DNA from: Ophiostoma sp. CBS 140.51
Taxonomy: Eukaryota > Ascomycota > Sordariomycetes > Ophiostomatales > Ophiostomataceae
Assembly: GCA_029298735.1 (NCBI GenBank)
Contig: JANSLP010000269.1
Span: 1-44,062 of the forward strand
Length of the DNA: 44,062 bases
Direction of reading: 5' to 3'
Shown: one piece after another, positions 10,075-20,479 of the stretch
Numbering within the stretch: position 1 is the first letter of the stretch
Layout of the letters: each line of letters begins with the position of its first letter
Program-made: the position numbers and the translations under genes
The notes under the pieces: generated by a model
Database searches by the model: none
Told to the model about the DNA's origin: nothing
The model's input: only the letters and a program-made list of their open reading frames with translations

Positions 10075-10814
10075 TTACCTAGACAGCCAAAAGTTACACC
10101 ACTCAGCAATGCCTTTGAGACTTTGCTCCTTCAAATAACGCTCGTACGGGTCATCCAAGTTGCAACGCAGAGCAAAGCCGTGAATGACTTTCGAGAACAA
10201 CTGCACCTGAATTCTTTCCGGCCACCATGATGTTAACTGCCTTTCTCCGGCCCTCGTCGTTGAATGAATGGTCAATTTCAGCGCAAGACAGAAACAAGGG
10301 GCCTACAATGATGTTAGTATTATGTGCTTCTATGTTCTTTGATTAAAGGACTGACCGTTTATATTTCGGAAGTGGTGCTCTTTCAAGAACGCCGGGTGGG
10401 CAAAGGCACCAGCTTAGACCGACCCTCGGGCCAGTTCGTTGCACACATACGGCCCGCCAAAGCAGTAGCCTACAAAAGCATATTTTGTATCCGCCTGGCC
10501 GTACTTTGCTTTGACTGCGTCTCCTTGTCGTCGTCCTGGCGGTGCACCTAGACGGGGTCGCCCATGAAATAGTACAAGCCAAGCACCAAGAAGCCAGCAT
10601 CGCCAAAAGCATACATCACCAGAAAACCATTCTTGAAGAAACCCCAGATGTCTGGAAAGTAGAAGAGGATGTGGCCGTTGGGCGTGGAGGGCTTGGAGAC
10701 GTAGGTCTTGATATCGAGGACGGTCTCGATAGTGCCGCGCGGCTCACCTTCGTGGATATGGCCTTCGCGGCAGCACGCGCCTGGTGGTTTTTCTAGGTAG
10801 TCGGTGCCTACCAT
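10075..10814 (-). pseudogene. decayed dienelactone hydrolase-family gene
   Basis: Dienelactone hydrolase-type enzymes are alpha/beta hydrolases with a Cys-Asp-His triad that open lactones. The start is intact: M at 10814, then G-E-P-R-G-T-I-E-T and F-P-D-I-W-G-F-F-K-N-G-F-L-V-M. An in-frame TAG at 10550-10548 replaces what relatives have as Trp in G-D-P-V-W. A frameshift follows, after which the other frame shows G-Y-C-F-G-G-P (the nucleophile Cys) and A-G-A-F-A-H-P, with a TAA at 10416-10414. A plausible intron (GTCAGT to TGTAG, with a TACTAAC branch site) spans 10355-10303. The last exon carries S-C-A-E-I-D-H-S-F-N-D, a second frameshift, and V-I-H-G-F-A (the catalytic His), ending W-L-S-R. 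At least two nonsense codons and two frameshifts make it a pseudogene. Confidence 0.85.
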
Positions 10815-11235
10815 CGTCGTATTGGTCGAGGATGCTGGTCAGTAGGCGTTTGTCAAAGCTTCCTAATACTTAAACTGTTTGACAGTATGGCTTATATCAT
10901 TGCCTTATCTCCCTCTGTTAGCATGGATTCTGGGGCAACATGACCGAGGATGGGAAATATGGGGAAAGCACCTTCTTCTCCGCATAATCCTGCTCTGCAA
11001 AAAGCTGGTGTGCTAGAGCGCATTATTTCGCCGTATTTTGGTTGTTTCCGCGCCAGTGGGATAATTGACAGCCATGAATTTCCCGCCAAGAGGGCTATAT
11101 CTCCAGCTACGAGCAACTTTTGTACCCGGTAAGCCTGATCTTCAAGCACAGAAACATGTGACGGCGTGTTGAGCAATTGCATTGAATAATATGATCTCTA
11201 TATTTACGTTATGTCACACCTCTTCTACAAATTAC
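10815..11235. other. intergenic region between DLH remnant and alcohol dehydrogenase
   Basis: It holds the old DLH promoter and the 3' side of the alcohol dehydrogenase gene. Short frames exist on both strands near 10892-11182, but none has a recognised family pattern. No TCGG-N6-CCGA site is seen. Confidence 0.4.
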
Positions 11236-12300
11236 CTACTTCACCAAAACAATACGGCCTGTTACCTTGCCCTTGCGTAGCAGGTCCATGGCCTCGTTGA
11301 CTGAATCCCAGGACATCTTCTGCACAGGAACCGGGCTAAGTTTGTCCTTCTTGGCAAGTTCGACGAGTCTCTGAAGCTGCTCCAGGTTGCCAGTGATGTT
11401 GGAGTAGATCGTCAGGCCCTTGAAAATGTTGGCTACCAAGGACAGCTCGAGTGAACCGCCCATAACGCCGACCTGCACCCACTTGGCACCCTTGGCCACA
11501 AGACCGTTGACCATGGACGCCGTAGCGGAGCTGTTGACAAAGTCGACAACAGCAAGTAGAAGTCCGTCGGTGGCCTCAAGAATGGCCTTGTCAGGCTCGG
11601 GTCTAGATGTGTTGACAGTCTTGGAGGCTCCAGCGGCCTTGGCGGTAGCGAGCTTATCGTCACTGATGTCGGCAACAACAATGTTTTCGTGCCCAAACGA
11701 CTTGAGTACGGAGATGGCAGAGAGACCGAGCCCGCCGGCGCCAATCAAAAGGACAGGCTCCTTTGGTGGAAGAGGCATTACCTTCTCGATGGAGCCAAGG
11801 GTCGTGATGCCAGAGCAGCCGTATGTGCAGGCTACGGCCGGGTCGAGGTTGCCCAAATCCACGAGGTACTTGGCGTGAGGTACCACGACATATTCTGCAA
11901 AGCCGCCGTTGCGCAGAGTGCCCAGGCCGCGCTGGCTCGCACAGAGGTTGTCCTCCTCCTGGCCACATCGTGTGCATGAGCCGCATCCTAGCCACGGGTA
12001 GACAATCTGCTTCGATCCAATGGCGACAAGGCCAGCCTCAGGGCCAACAGCAGCCACCTCGCCCAGGATCTCGTGACCCAATGCAATCGGCAGAGTGATT
12101 CCACGGTCCTTGACTTGAAAGATTTTGCCGCCGCCCATATCATAAAAGCCTTCAGCTGTGTGTAGGTCGGAGTGGCATACGCCGGCATGTGTGACCTTGA
12201 TGAGGACCTCAGTGCCTTGGCATGTCGGGATCGGCTGCTGGATTTTTTGCAGCGGCTTGTCCCATTCCACCAGCGCCCAAACGTCCATAGTACCAGTCAT
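11236..12300 (-). CDS. zinc-dependent alcohol dehydrogenase
   Basis: A medium-chain zinc alcohol dehydrogenase that oxidises an alcohol to an aldehyde or ketone with NAD(P)+, in the cytosol. A single exon of 354 codons, typical family length. The catalytic-zinc site is visible as G-V-C-H-S-D-L-H (near residue 42) and G-H-E (near residue 75). The structural-zinc loop is C-G-S-C-T-R-C followed by C seven residues after the third cysteine (E-D-N-L-C). The Rossmann motif is G-A-G-G-L-G-L near residue 180. The insertion F-Y-D-M-G-G-G-K between the catalytic Cys and His regions is typical of fungal members. It is divergent from the aldehyde dehydrogenase across a 948-bp region with a TCGG-N6-CCGA site, so the two may act in sequence on one substrate. 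The exact substrate is unknown. Confidence 0.93.
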   Translation of the reverse strand: MTGTMDVWALVEWDKPLQKIQQPIPTCQGTEVLIKVTHAGVCHSDLHTAEGFYDMGGGKIFQVKDRGITLPIALGHEILGEVAAVGPEAGLVAIGSKQIVYPWLGCGSCTRCGQEEDNLCASQRGLGTLRNGGFAEYVVVPHAKYLVDLGNLDPAVACTYGCSGITTLGSIEKVMPLPPKEPVLLIGAGGLGLSAISVLKSFGHENIVVADISDDKLATAKAAGASKTVNTSRPEPDKAILEATDGLLLAVVDFVNSSATASMVNGLVAKGAKWVQVGVMGGSLELSLVANIFKGLTIYSNITGNLEQLQRLVELAKKDKLSPVPVQKMSWDSVNEAMDLLRKGKVTGRIVLVK

Positions 12301-13248
12301 GTTGATGATAATCGAGGGATGGCAGTGGTGCGGTTTGGTAAATGTCGCGGTCGATATGAGTTGTAGTGCTTTGCGTCGAGCTTGCTAGTCTTGAGGTCGG
12401 TGCTGCTTGTAGATTGGTCGTGTCGGGGAGTGGTGTCGGCGGTAGCTATGGCTGGCCAGGTGCGGTATGCGGTTCGTCGTGCAATCTCACAGGGTGCTTT
12501 TATTTCCAATTATTCTCAAATATTTCTTTTTCTGTCAGGTTTGATTTGCAATTGCCACGGCGTCCCGTATTCCGACTTCTTTGCTTTTGGCATTTTCCCT
12601 CATGATTAAGAAACCCTTAGACTACTTCCCCCTCTTCTCCGGTTATTCCTTGGGCGAAAACAAACCCCGTTTGTATGCAACGGGTAGCGATATAGGTCTC
12701 GGCATTGGCCGACTAACACTTTCTTGATGCGTTTGCGTTTAGCGTGAGGAGAAGTGGCAGATGTCGGGGAAGTCCAGGTGTTTCAGGGGGCACATAGCCA
12801 CTGTGGTGAGGCGGAGAAGATATCCGATACAGCGGAGGCTAGTCCTAGCGTCTGTTGGTGGATCAGCACAAGATGACCAACTCCCCGCGGCACACGGACG
12901 GCATCTGATGCCGGCGTTGCCCGCATTTTGAAGTGTCGGAACAGAGCAGGCGGAGTCCCGTTGGTGAGGAAAATGGTTATCCATGAACGGTATCTCTTCG
13001 TGGTCACAAAGGGCGTTATTTATGTCCGATTATTGTGAACGTGTTGCGGGATTCAGCGTACTGTAATTCGACGTCATCCGCATCCAGGACCTGTGAACAA
13101 AGTGACAAAACAGTGCCCAGAAGTCTTTGAAAATAAAAACAGTTCCCGAAAAGACAAAAAGTCTACACTATTCTCGAAGACACTGCCTAAACTGAAATAT
13201 TACGTTCACAAGTCAGGATCAGACAGTAAGCAAACGCAATAATCCACA
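12301..13248. other. divergent promoter region of alcohol and aldehyde dehydrogenases
   Basis: A 948-bp bidirectional promoter. It carries TCGG-CATTGG-CCGA at 12699-12712 and a second CGG-N6-CCG element (CGG-CGTTGC-CCG) at 12912-12923. The short frames within it have no protein pattern. Confidence 0.6.
12699..12712. promoter_or_regulatory. TCGG-N6-CCGA inverted repeat between ADH and ALDH
   Basis: A perfect inverted repeat with a 6-bp spacer (CATTGG), about 400 bp from the alcohol dehydrogenase start and 535 bp from the aldehyde dehydrogenase start. It matches the site type bound by Zn2Cys6 dimers of the Ppr1/UaY kind and differs by one base from the site at 3599. Confidence 0.55.
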
Positions 13249-14774
13249 ATGACGACACGCAATGCCCTCGACCCGCGCGACTTCGCCAAACTCTATCTGA
13301 ACGGTGAATACGTCGCAGCAAAGAGCACGGAAACGTACAGTCTCAACAACCCCAAGAACAACACACTTGCAGTGGACAAGATCCCCATTGCGGGTGCAGA
13401 GGATATCGACACTGCTGTTTCCTATGCCGAAGCTGCTTTTCACGGACCATGGAGCCAGTTCACGGCCATCCAGCGGACCGAATGCTTCATCAAGCTGGCT
13501 TCGCTGCTGGATGAGGAGCTGATGCCCATTCTAGCTCTCGACTCGCTGACGTCGGGCATCCCCCTCTCTCTGGCCCCCACGCGTGAAAAGACATACATTC
13601 GCAACTGCGTCATCTATTATGCCGGATGGACGGACAAGCAAAAGGGCGACTACTTCCCGGCTGATGATGGTAAGTGAAGTCCCAGAGAGATATCATTTTT
13701 TTACTTCCACTAACATTACCAGGCTTCGTTAAACTGGTTAGACATGAGCCTCTGGGTGTTTGTGCTGCCGTCAACCCATACAACTCGCCAGTTGCTTGTC
13801 TCTTCCTGAAGGCCATGCCGGCTCTGGCAACAGGCAACGTGATGATCGTCAAGCCCAGTGAGAAGACGCCCCTTGGCACGGTAGCTATTGCTTCACTGTT
13901 TGCCAAGGCCGGATTCCCACCTGGTGTGCTTCAGGTCGTGACTGGTCCTGGATCTACGGGTGCCCTTCTTGCCGAGCACATGCGGATCCGAAAGATCAGC
14001 TTCACCGGTTCTATCGCTACAGGCAAGAGAATTCAAACCGCTGCAGCCAACAGCAATCTCAAGCGTGTCACATTGGAGCTCGGTGGAAAAAGCCCAGCTG
14101 TCATCTTTGACGACGCCAACCTGGAAAATGCCGTCAACTGGACCGTCAACGGCATCCTTGCCCGCAGTGGCCAACTGTGTGTGGCAGCATCGCGTGTGTA
14201 TGTGCAACGCGGCATTGCCAGTGCCTTTATTGAGGCCTACACCAAGCGCATGGCTGCTGCCGTCGACGACATTGGCGACCCGCAGGACTTGAATGTCAAG
14301 TACGGACCTATTGTCGACAAGGGTCAGCTGGAACGGATCAAGGGCATGGTCGACCGCGCCAAGGCAGACGCGGAGCTTGTCGTTGGCGGAGGACAGTTAC
14401 CAGGCACCATAGGCAACTACATGCAGCCGACTGTCTTCTTGAACCCGAAGAATGACTCTGAGATCTATCGCAACGAGGTCTTTGGCCCCGTCAGCATCAT
14501 CAAAACGTTTGACACAGAGGAGGAGGTAACCAAGGCAGCCAACGATACAGAGTTTGGATTGATGGCTGGTGTATTTACCAAGGATATCACACGGGCCATG
14601 CGCATGTCGTCAGCGATTGATTCGGGCGTTGTGGGCATCAACTGTGTGAGTTTGCAAAGCTTGCAGGCTCCGTTTGGTGGAAAGAAGCAGAGTGGCGTCG
14701 GTCGTGAATTTGGCGAGTATGCCTTGCGCTTGTTTACAGAGCCAAAGACGGTCCTCATCAACATGGCGGCGTGA
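13249..14774 (+). CDS. NAD(P)-dependent aldehyde dehydrogenase
   Basis: Oxidises an aldehyde to a carboxylic acid in the cytosol. Two exons, 13249-13669 and 13723-14774, with a 53-nt GT-AG intron (GTAAGT donor, CTAAC branch site, ACCAG acceptor) give 490 residues, the usual length for the superfamily. Visible motifs are N-P-Y-N-S-P in the substrate and cofactor region, V-K-P-S-E-K-T-P-L binding the cofactor, F-T-G-S near residue 230, L-E-L-G-G-K-S-P with the general-base Glu, and G-Q-L-C-V-A-A-S with the catalytic Cys at about residue 293. The C-terminal half has E-V-F-G-P-V and P-F-G-G-K-K-Q-S-G-V-G-R. It is divergent from the alcohol dehydrogenase and convergent with the epoxide hydrolase. 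A role downstream of the dehydrogenase is likely but inferred. Confidence 0.94.
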
Positions 14775-14906
14775 GAATGAGTGGAGCGAAAAATTTTACT
14801 GCCACGCAGCTTTCAAATAATTTTATAACGGCATAAATTACACAAAAAGTAACAATTTCTTCCTAAACCAGTTAATTTAATCGTTTTCTACATATTCTCT
14901 CCTGTA

Positions 14907-15917
14907 TCAGACAGTCCCCAGGAATGCCTTGATCTCTGTCGCAATCTCAACCGGTTTCTCCATCGGCGACCAGTGAGCACAGTCCAGCACTACCTCCTTC
15001 AGATTGGGAACGAGTCCCATGCCCTTGGCTGGCTCCATCATCAGCTCGGGCAGGCACACTGCGTCTTGGCGACAAATAAAGTACAGGATAGGTACTTCGA
15101 TCTTGAGGTTCACCTCGGGCAGCTTTTCGAAAGCCTCTGCCTGGACATTGTTGGCTGTCGACTTGTACATCTGGAACGCGCCAAAAAAACCGCCTTTCTC
15201 AGGACTAAACTGTTCCATGAAATGGTCACGGAACTTGGGCCCGCGAGCATAGGGACGCAGTGGAACGTTCTCGTCACCAAGAATAAAGTTGCGCATACCG
15301 TCCTTCTCACAGAAGAGCTTTTTCATCCACTGGTCGTGGTCACCGTGCAGAGCTTGCCACATCCGGTCGAGGCAGGTGTTAATGACCTCTGCGGCGTCTG
15401 GTGCCGTGAATAGCTCCCAATAGGCAAACTGGGGGTAACCAAGCAGCTTTTCCGTCAAGGTATTGACGGCATCCAGATCGAACTTGTCGGCCGACGGGAC
15501 AATGTAGCCCGTGTTCACGAGGACGATGCCTCGAAATAGCTCGCGGTGGTACAGGTAGGTGCGTTGGGCAAGCGCACTGCCCCAGTCGTGGCCGATAAGA
15601 ACCGTTTGGGCGCCATCGAGAATGTTCTCGTTGCCGAGGATATCGACCAGGTCCGCTGCCTGTCCGTCGTACGTGTACAGCGCCGTGTCCTCGGGCTTGT
15701 CGGTGCTGGCGTAGCCCAGGCAGTCCGGGATAATGATCTTGTTAGGAACACTACCGAGATTTGCAATGACATCGGTCCAGAGGTGCGCCGAGTCAGGGAA
15801 CCCGTGGAGGAAGAGCAATGCTGGGCAGTTGTCTGTGACCTCACCCGATCGCGACACGTGGTACGTGTACTTCAACGAGCGTGCCGTGACGAGTGTCTTT
15901 TTCTGAAAGCTGTCCAT
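14907..15917 (-). CDS. epoxide hydrolase-type alpha/beta hydrolase
   Basis: A soluble alpha/beta hydrolase most like microbial epoxide hydrolases, which open epoxides to vicinal diols through an Asp nucleophile. A single exon of 336 codons. The oxyanion motif H-G-F-P is near residue 36, the nucleophile elbow G-H-D-W-G-S near residue 111, a cap region with several Tyr, and a C-terminal C-A-H-W-S-P containing the catalytic His. R-Q-D-A-V near residue 289 can supply the acid. Related families with the same layout (haloacetate dehalogenases, some esterases) cannot be excluded, but the G-H-D-W-G elbow favours epoxide hydrolase. It faces away from the FAD monooxygenase across a 1.1-kb shared upstream region, and an epoxide made by that monooxygenase would be a natural substrate (inference). 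Confidence 0.85.
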   Translation of the reverse strand: MDSFQKKTLVTARSLKYTYHVSRSGEVTDNCPALLFLHGFPDSAHLWTDVIANLGSVPNKIIIPDCLGYASTDKPEDTALYTYDGQAADLVDILGNENILDGAQTVLIGHDWGSALAQRTYLYHRELFRGIVLVNTGYIVPSADKFDLDAVNTLTEKLLGYPQFAYWELFTAPDAAEVINTCLDRMWQALHGDHDQWMKKLFCEKDGMRNFILGDENVPLRPYARGPKFRDHFMEQFSPEKGGFFGAFQMYKSTANNVQAEAFEKLPEVNLKIEVPILYFICRQDAVCLPELMMEPAKGMGLVPNLKEVVLDCAHWSPMEKPVEIATEIKAFLGTV

Positions 15918-17035
15918 GGTGTTGGTGACAATACCTCCAGCAAAAAAGTATTGTGATAGGATGAGATTACAGCGTGATCAATGGAAGTATGCAATGTCTG
16001 TCTGGATTTTTTTGAATGGATAGGAGGGGTTCTTACTGCTTTTATTTTGAGCTTCCCCTCCGTCTTTGCAGTGAATACGAAATCTATTATATGACAGTGA
16101 CGACATACAAAATACTATCAAAACACAAGAGCGAGTCGGGCACAAGTTTCCACCAGTGAAGGTGAGAGCTACTGAAGCATGCAGTCGACTCAGTGTTGTG
16201 TTGTTGCCGTTTCAGGGCAGTGCGGGTCCTTTCCGTCTTACACACCAAGCGCCAGTAGTAAGAATTCTCCACTAAAGTGCGCTACAAGCCCAGTCAAACA
16301 GCACGCTTCAATACAGCACATCTTTTTGCGCAGACATCTCACAACTCCGTGTCTTGTCCCACTCATCCTACTGTGGCATTGAACAACTTTTTGCTTTTGA
16401 ATTTCTTTGCCTTCTTTAATTTGTTAGGGTATGCTGTGCCTACCGCGCCGAGTGTGGGTCGGTCCGTATTTCCGCACCGCTCGGCAACAACTCCGTGAAA
16501 CAAGCACAAAACGGGCAAGAGCGAACAGCCACTACGACACCCCCCTCACCTCCAACTAGGGATTCTATAATTGCGCCCGTTTCTGTGGTCGATGGATATT
16601 TTAGATAACCACACACGCATGCACGGATACGTGGATCTGCATTGGATGCTGGAAAACGCAATAGCAGATAGCCGTCCCCAGAAGACGACCCCGGATATGG
16701 GAAAACAACTAAGAAAACGAGGCGGGGCGGGGGGAGGCGTCTGGCGAGGACGAGCTGTCAATCGCGGAGTTGGACGCCATACCGGCTGCCCTGAACCGAG
16801 TACTGTAAATTGCATGTTGTGTCGTGGGGCATTGGTGCAACGAGGGGAGCCTTAGACTTGATATATATTCAATCGACTTGACCTAGCATCAAATGATGTG
16901 CATCTTGTGCAGTCAGTTCAACAGCCAAGAGCTTCATCCCCATCGTATCAACTTCATCTCGTCTCTTTTTTTCTTCGCAATAATCCCAGATATCACTTCA
17001 AACTCTGCACATCTTCCGCTCACTCCAACGGTACC
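15918..17035. other. divergent promoter region of epoxide hydrolase and FAD monooxygenase
   Basis: A 1.1-kb bidirectional promoter. A TATA-like run lies at 16862-16869, about 170 bp before the monooxygenase start, followed by a pyrimidine-rich leader. Several CGG/CCG half-sites cluster at 16446-16495, but none has the TCGG-N6-CCGA spacing. No gene is seen. Confidence 0.5.
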
Positions 17036-19615
17036 ATGGGCGGCAAAAGCAACTTCAAGGTGCTAATTGGCGGCGGCAGCATCACTGGCCTCACGCTTGC
17101 CAACATGCTGCAGCTGTACGACATCGACTTCCTTGTGCTCGAATCTTACGATGACATTGCACCCCAGGTTGGAGCCAGCATTGGTATTCTGCCACACGGT
17201 AACCGAATCATGGACCAGCTCGGCCTGTTCACCAAGATCCTGGAGCTGTGCCCACCGCTGGACTCGTTCCACTTTCGTGACAGCACTGGCAAGGTCATCT
17301 GTGAATTTTTTGGAATGGACCACTCAATGTGTCAGAGGTGTGTACATCCAGCCCTGTGAATGAAGGGCACACATTGAAATATTTCTATATGTCAATCTCT
17401 CGCTGACATGCGTGTTAGACACGGATATCCCATCACCTTTCTCGACCGGCAGATGGTGCTCAAGGTTCTCTACGACAACATCAAGGACAAGACCAAGGTT
17501 CTGACCAACAAACGCGTGCAAAAGGTAAACATGACCGATACAGGCGTGACGGTCAAGACATCCGACGGCTCGGTGTACCAGGGCGATATTCTCGTGGGCA
17601 GCGACGGCATCCACAGCACGGTCCGTGATGAGATGTGGCGCATTGCCAACCAGGAACGCCCTGGCTGGATCCCCGCAGACGAGCATGCCAGTGTTCCCGT
17701 CGACTACGGCTGCGTCTTTGGCATCTCCAACCCGTGCAAGGGCATCGAGCCCGGAGCATCCAACTCGGTCTTCCACAAGCACGAGTCGTACATTGTCAAT
17801 GGTGGACCCGAGGGCCGTGTTTACTGGTTCTTCTTTTACAAATTGGTGCAACGTGCCTATGGCGATGACATTCCGGTATATACTAAGGAGGACGAGGCCA
17901 AGGTCATTGCGCAGCATGTCAACGACGACATTACGCCGAACCTCAAGTTCAAGGACATCATCGATGCTCGTATCACGTCTGTCTTGGTACCCCTCCAGGA
18001 GTACGTCTTCCGGCAGTGGCACTACAAGCGGATCATTACCATTGGCGATGCAGCTCATAAGGTGGGTCGTCAGGCAAGTTCTTGGATTAATGTCGTTCCG
18101 AACTAACATCCTCAGTTCCACCCTATTGCTGGTCATGGTGGCAACGCGTGCATCGAGTCTGCTGCCACGCTCGTCAACAACCTGCGCCGTGCTTTGGCCA
18201 AGTCCAAGGGCGACAAGCCGACATTGGCTCAGATTGAGCAGGTCTTTGCCACGACACAAAAGATCCGTCAAGATCGCACCACGTCGCTCAAGGAGCATTC
18301 GCACGAGCAGCAGCGCACAGAGATGCTGGACACGCCCATGCACGAGGTGATTGCCAAATACGTGCTGCCCATGACGGACACGGAAGACGTGACGTTCAAT
18401 TTTTCTCGCAACATGCCGCTCGCCGAGAAGCTGGACAATCCCAAGCTGACACCGGTGCCGCGCCTGGCTCCCTACAAGGACGAGCTGCTCAGTCCTCCGC
18501 GGTCACGTGGTGTCTTGCGCTGGTATTTGATTGCGTTCTACTTGGCCATTGCCTACGTTGTCCACCATGTCATGTGGGTCCGGTCTGAGTCGTTTGGCCT
18601 CGGTGCTCACTTGGGCGCCATCCTCGAGACGGGCAAATTCGCCGCCGACCCCAGCTTCCCGCCGCTGAAGCGTACCTATTTTGGCATTGCCGCCATCGAC
18701 GACTACCTCGTGTTTCTCACTGCCATCTTCATGACTGGGCTCAAGCGTTGGGACGAGAGCTTTGGCATGCTCATGGTCTACTTCCTCGGCATGCTTGTTC
18801 AGCCCATTGCCGTGTGGACGGTCGAAGCCTTCCGCAAGCGCAACGCCCTGACACCGCTGGCTCTGCTTACCGTGTGGCTGACGTTCGTCCAAAGTGCCGG
18901 TGTTGGTATCTACATGCCCATTTTCTACGCCATCTACACCTTTTTGTCGGAGCCCGAGACCTACTGGTGGCCGCTCAACCGCGAGGTCATGATCCCCTGG
19001 GCGTCGTCCATGCTGTGGGCCAATCTTGTTGGCTACGCCCTGCCCACTGTCCTCATGTTTTACCCGTGGTCTGACCCCAATCTGGTGCAAAACTTTGAGG
19101 TCCTGTGGCAGGTCGCACCCATGCTGGTGCCGCTCTTTGTCAATGTTTTGGGCTACTTTTACGGCAAGAGCAACCCCAACTGGACCAAGATTCCCAAACG
19201 CGCCGACACGCCATTCCCTGACGTTGTGCACCTCAAGAAGGTTTATCTTGTGACAGGTCTGCTCGGCTTTGCTCTGCATGTGTACTGCCTTGCGTCGATT
19301 GTGTCCTCGCCGACCATCAGCCTGGCGTCCGTGTTTGCGCCTGATTTCTCTGCTACGGCCAAGCCGCTTGGCGAGGGTCTGCGTGCCATTTTTCTGATTG
19401 ACTTTTACGGCCTCGAGCTGGCGTCATTTGCTTGGTCGGTCCAGGCCGTCTGGGATCTCCGCCGCGTCGGACGCACGAATGCGGATGTTGCCACGGCTGC
19501 GGGCGCCATTGCATTGGCCAATGTTGTCGTCGGCCCCGGTGCTGCCCTGTCCTCCGTCTGGTACTGGAGAGAGACCCTTCTTGCCAAGACGAGCTTCACG
19601 CAGAGTTTGTCGTAG
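17036..19615 (+). CDS. PaxM-like FAD monooxygenase with C-terminal multi-pass membrane domain
   Basis: A flavoprotein monooxygenase (group A type; relatives such as PaxM epoxidise prenyl chains) fused to a membrane domain. Three exons, 17036-17337, 17419-18061 and 18116-19615, give 814 residues. The start at 17036 places the FAD dinucleotide motif G-G-G-S-I-T-G near residue 11. The D-G motif is G-S-D-G-I-H-S-T, and the G-D motif spans the second intron: I-G-D-A-A-H-K, then F-H-P-I-A-G-H-G-G-N. From about residue 447 to the end there are eight or nine hydrophobic helices, including a D-D-Y-L-V-F-L segment and G-V-G-I-Y-M-P-I-F-Y-A. This makes it about twice the size of a bare monooxygenase and anchors it in a membrane, probably the ER. 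The membrane half has no function I can name. Substrate inferred to be lipophilic. Confidence 0.9.
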
Positions 19616-20479
19616 ATACTCTGCAACATGGACATGTACAAATTGACGGCGCAGCAATCAGCATACTTTGGTCGGGTCTCTGCATCACGTCATGTGTCTC
19701 AAGGGCGCAGGGCCCTATAGCGCGCTGTTGGACAGCTATTCAGGGCATCTGAATCAGATCTCAGTTAATGCTCAGATACTAGCAAACAGCGCTATTGTTG
19801 CGCTACTTTCAAAGGGGGTTTTTCCATCTACAATCAATTCTTTTGTCTGTTCTCGTTTTCTTTTCTATTTTGTCATCTTTTCTTTTTTAATATTCTTTGT
19901 GCAATGTTTAGATACTTTTTGGTTATTGTTCGACTCATCGCATTGAGAATAATCCGGCGATCGGGTCCCTGTACAACAAATTACGATATGTGCTTAGCTA
20001 CGAAAGGGGCATGTAAACAGTCAAGCTGGCCTCTTCGAATGAACAAAAAATCAAACAACAGTGCCCAGCTACTCAGGATGTGTTCAAAACTTTATTGGGA
20101 GTAATAGTAAGCTAGTAAGATATTATTTTTGCAATTGTGGGATTTCGTTGCATTGTTTTCGTTCAGTTTTTAAATTATCATGTATTCAATATTTGTTTTT
20201 AAATTTCATAAATATTTTCACACTATATTTCAACAAAAACTTTGACGAAAATTTCACGAAAAGGACAATCCAAGTAGGGTTTCTAAAACGATCCCAAAAG
20301 CAGGTAAAAATTAATTACCAATATAACGCCGTGCAGTCCCATATACGCCCAAGGTAGCCAACACAAATTTGAATAAAACAAAACAAAGCAACCAGGGTAT
20401 AGCTCGTCAGCTTCAGGCTCATCAACTTCAACCTCATCAAATCCAATCTCACCACACACTATTAACGTCCGTCCCCGTA
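19616..20479. other. convergent AT-rich intergenic region
   Basis: 864 bases between the 3' ends of the FAD monooxygenase and regulator 2. From about 19840 it is AT-rich with T-runs and stops in all frames. No gene, repeat or regulatory site is supported. Confidence 0.5.

Noticed and set aside
10892..11182. Short frames on both strands between the DLH remnant and ADH
   Set aside because: No recognisable domain and no splice pattern extending them.
17324..18343. 339-codon minus-strand open frame
   Set aside because: It is antisense to the FAD monooxygenase coding exon, has no family pattern, and follows from that gene's codon bias.
18503..19279. 258-codon minus-strand frame
   Set aside because: Antisense to the membrane domain of the FAD monooxygenase; His/Glu/Val-rich composition mirrors the sense strand.
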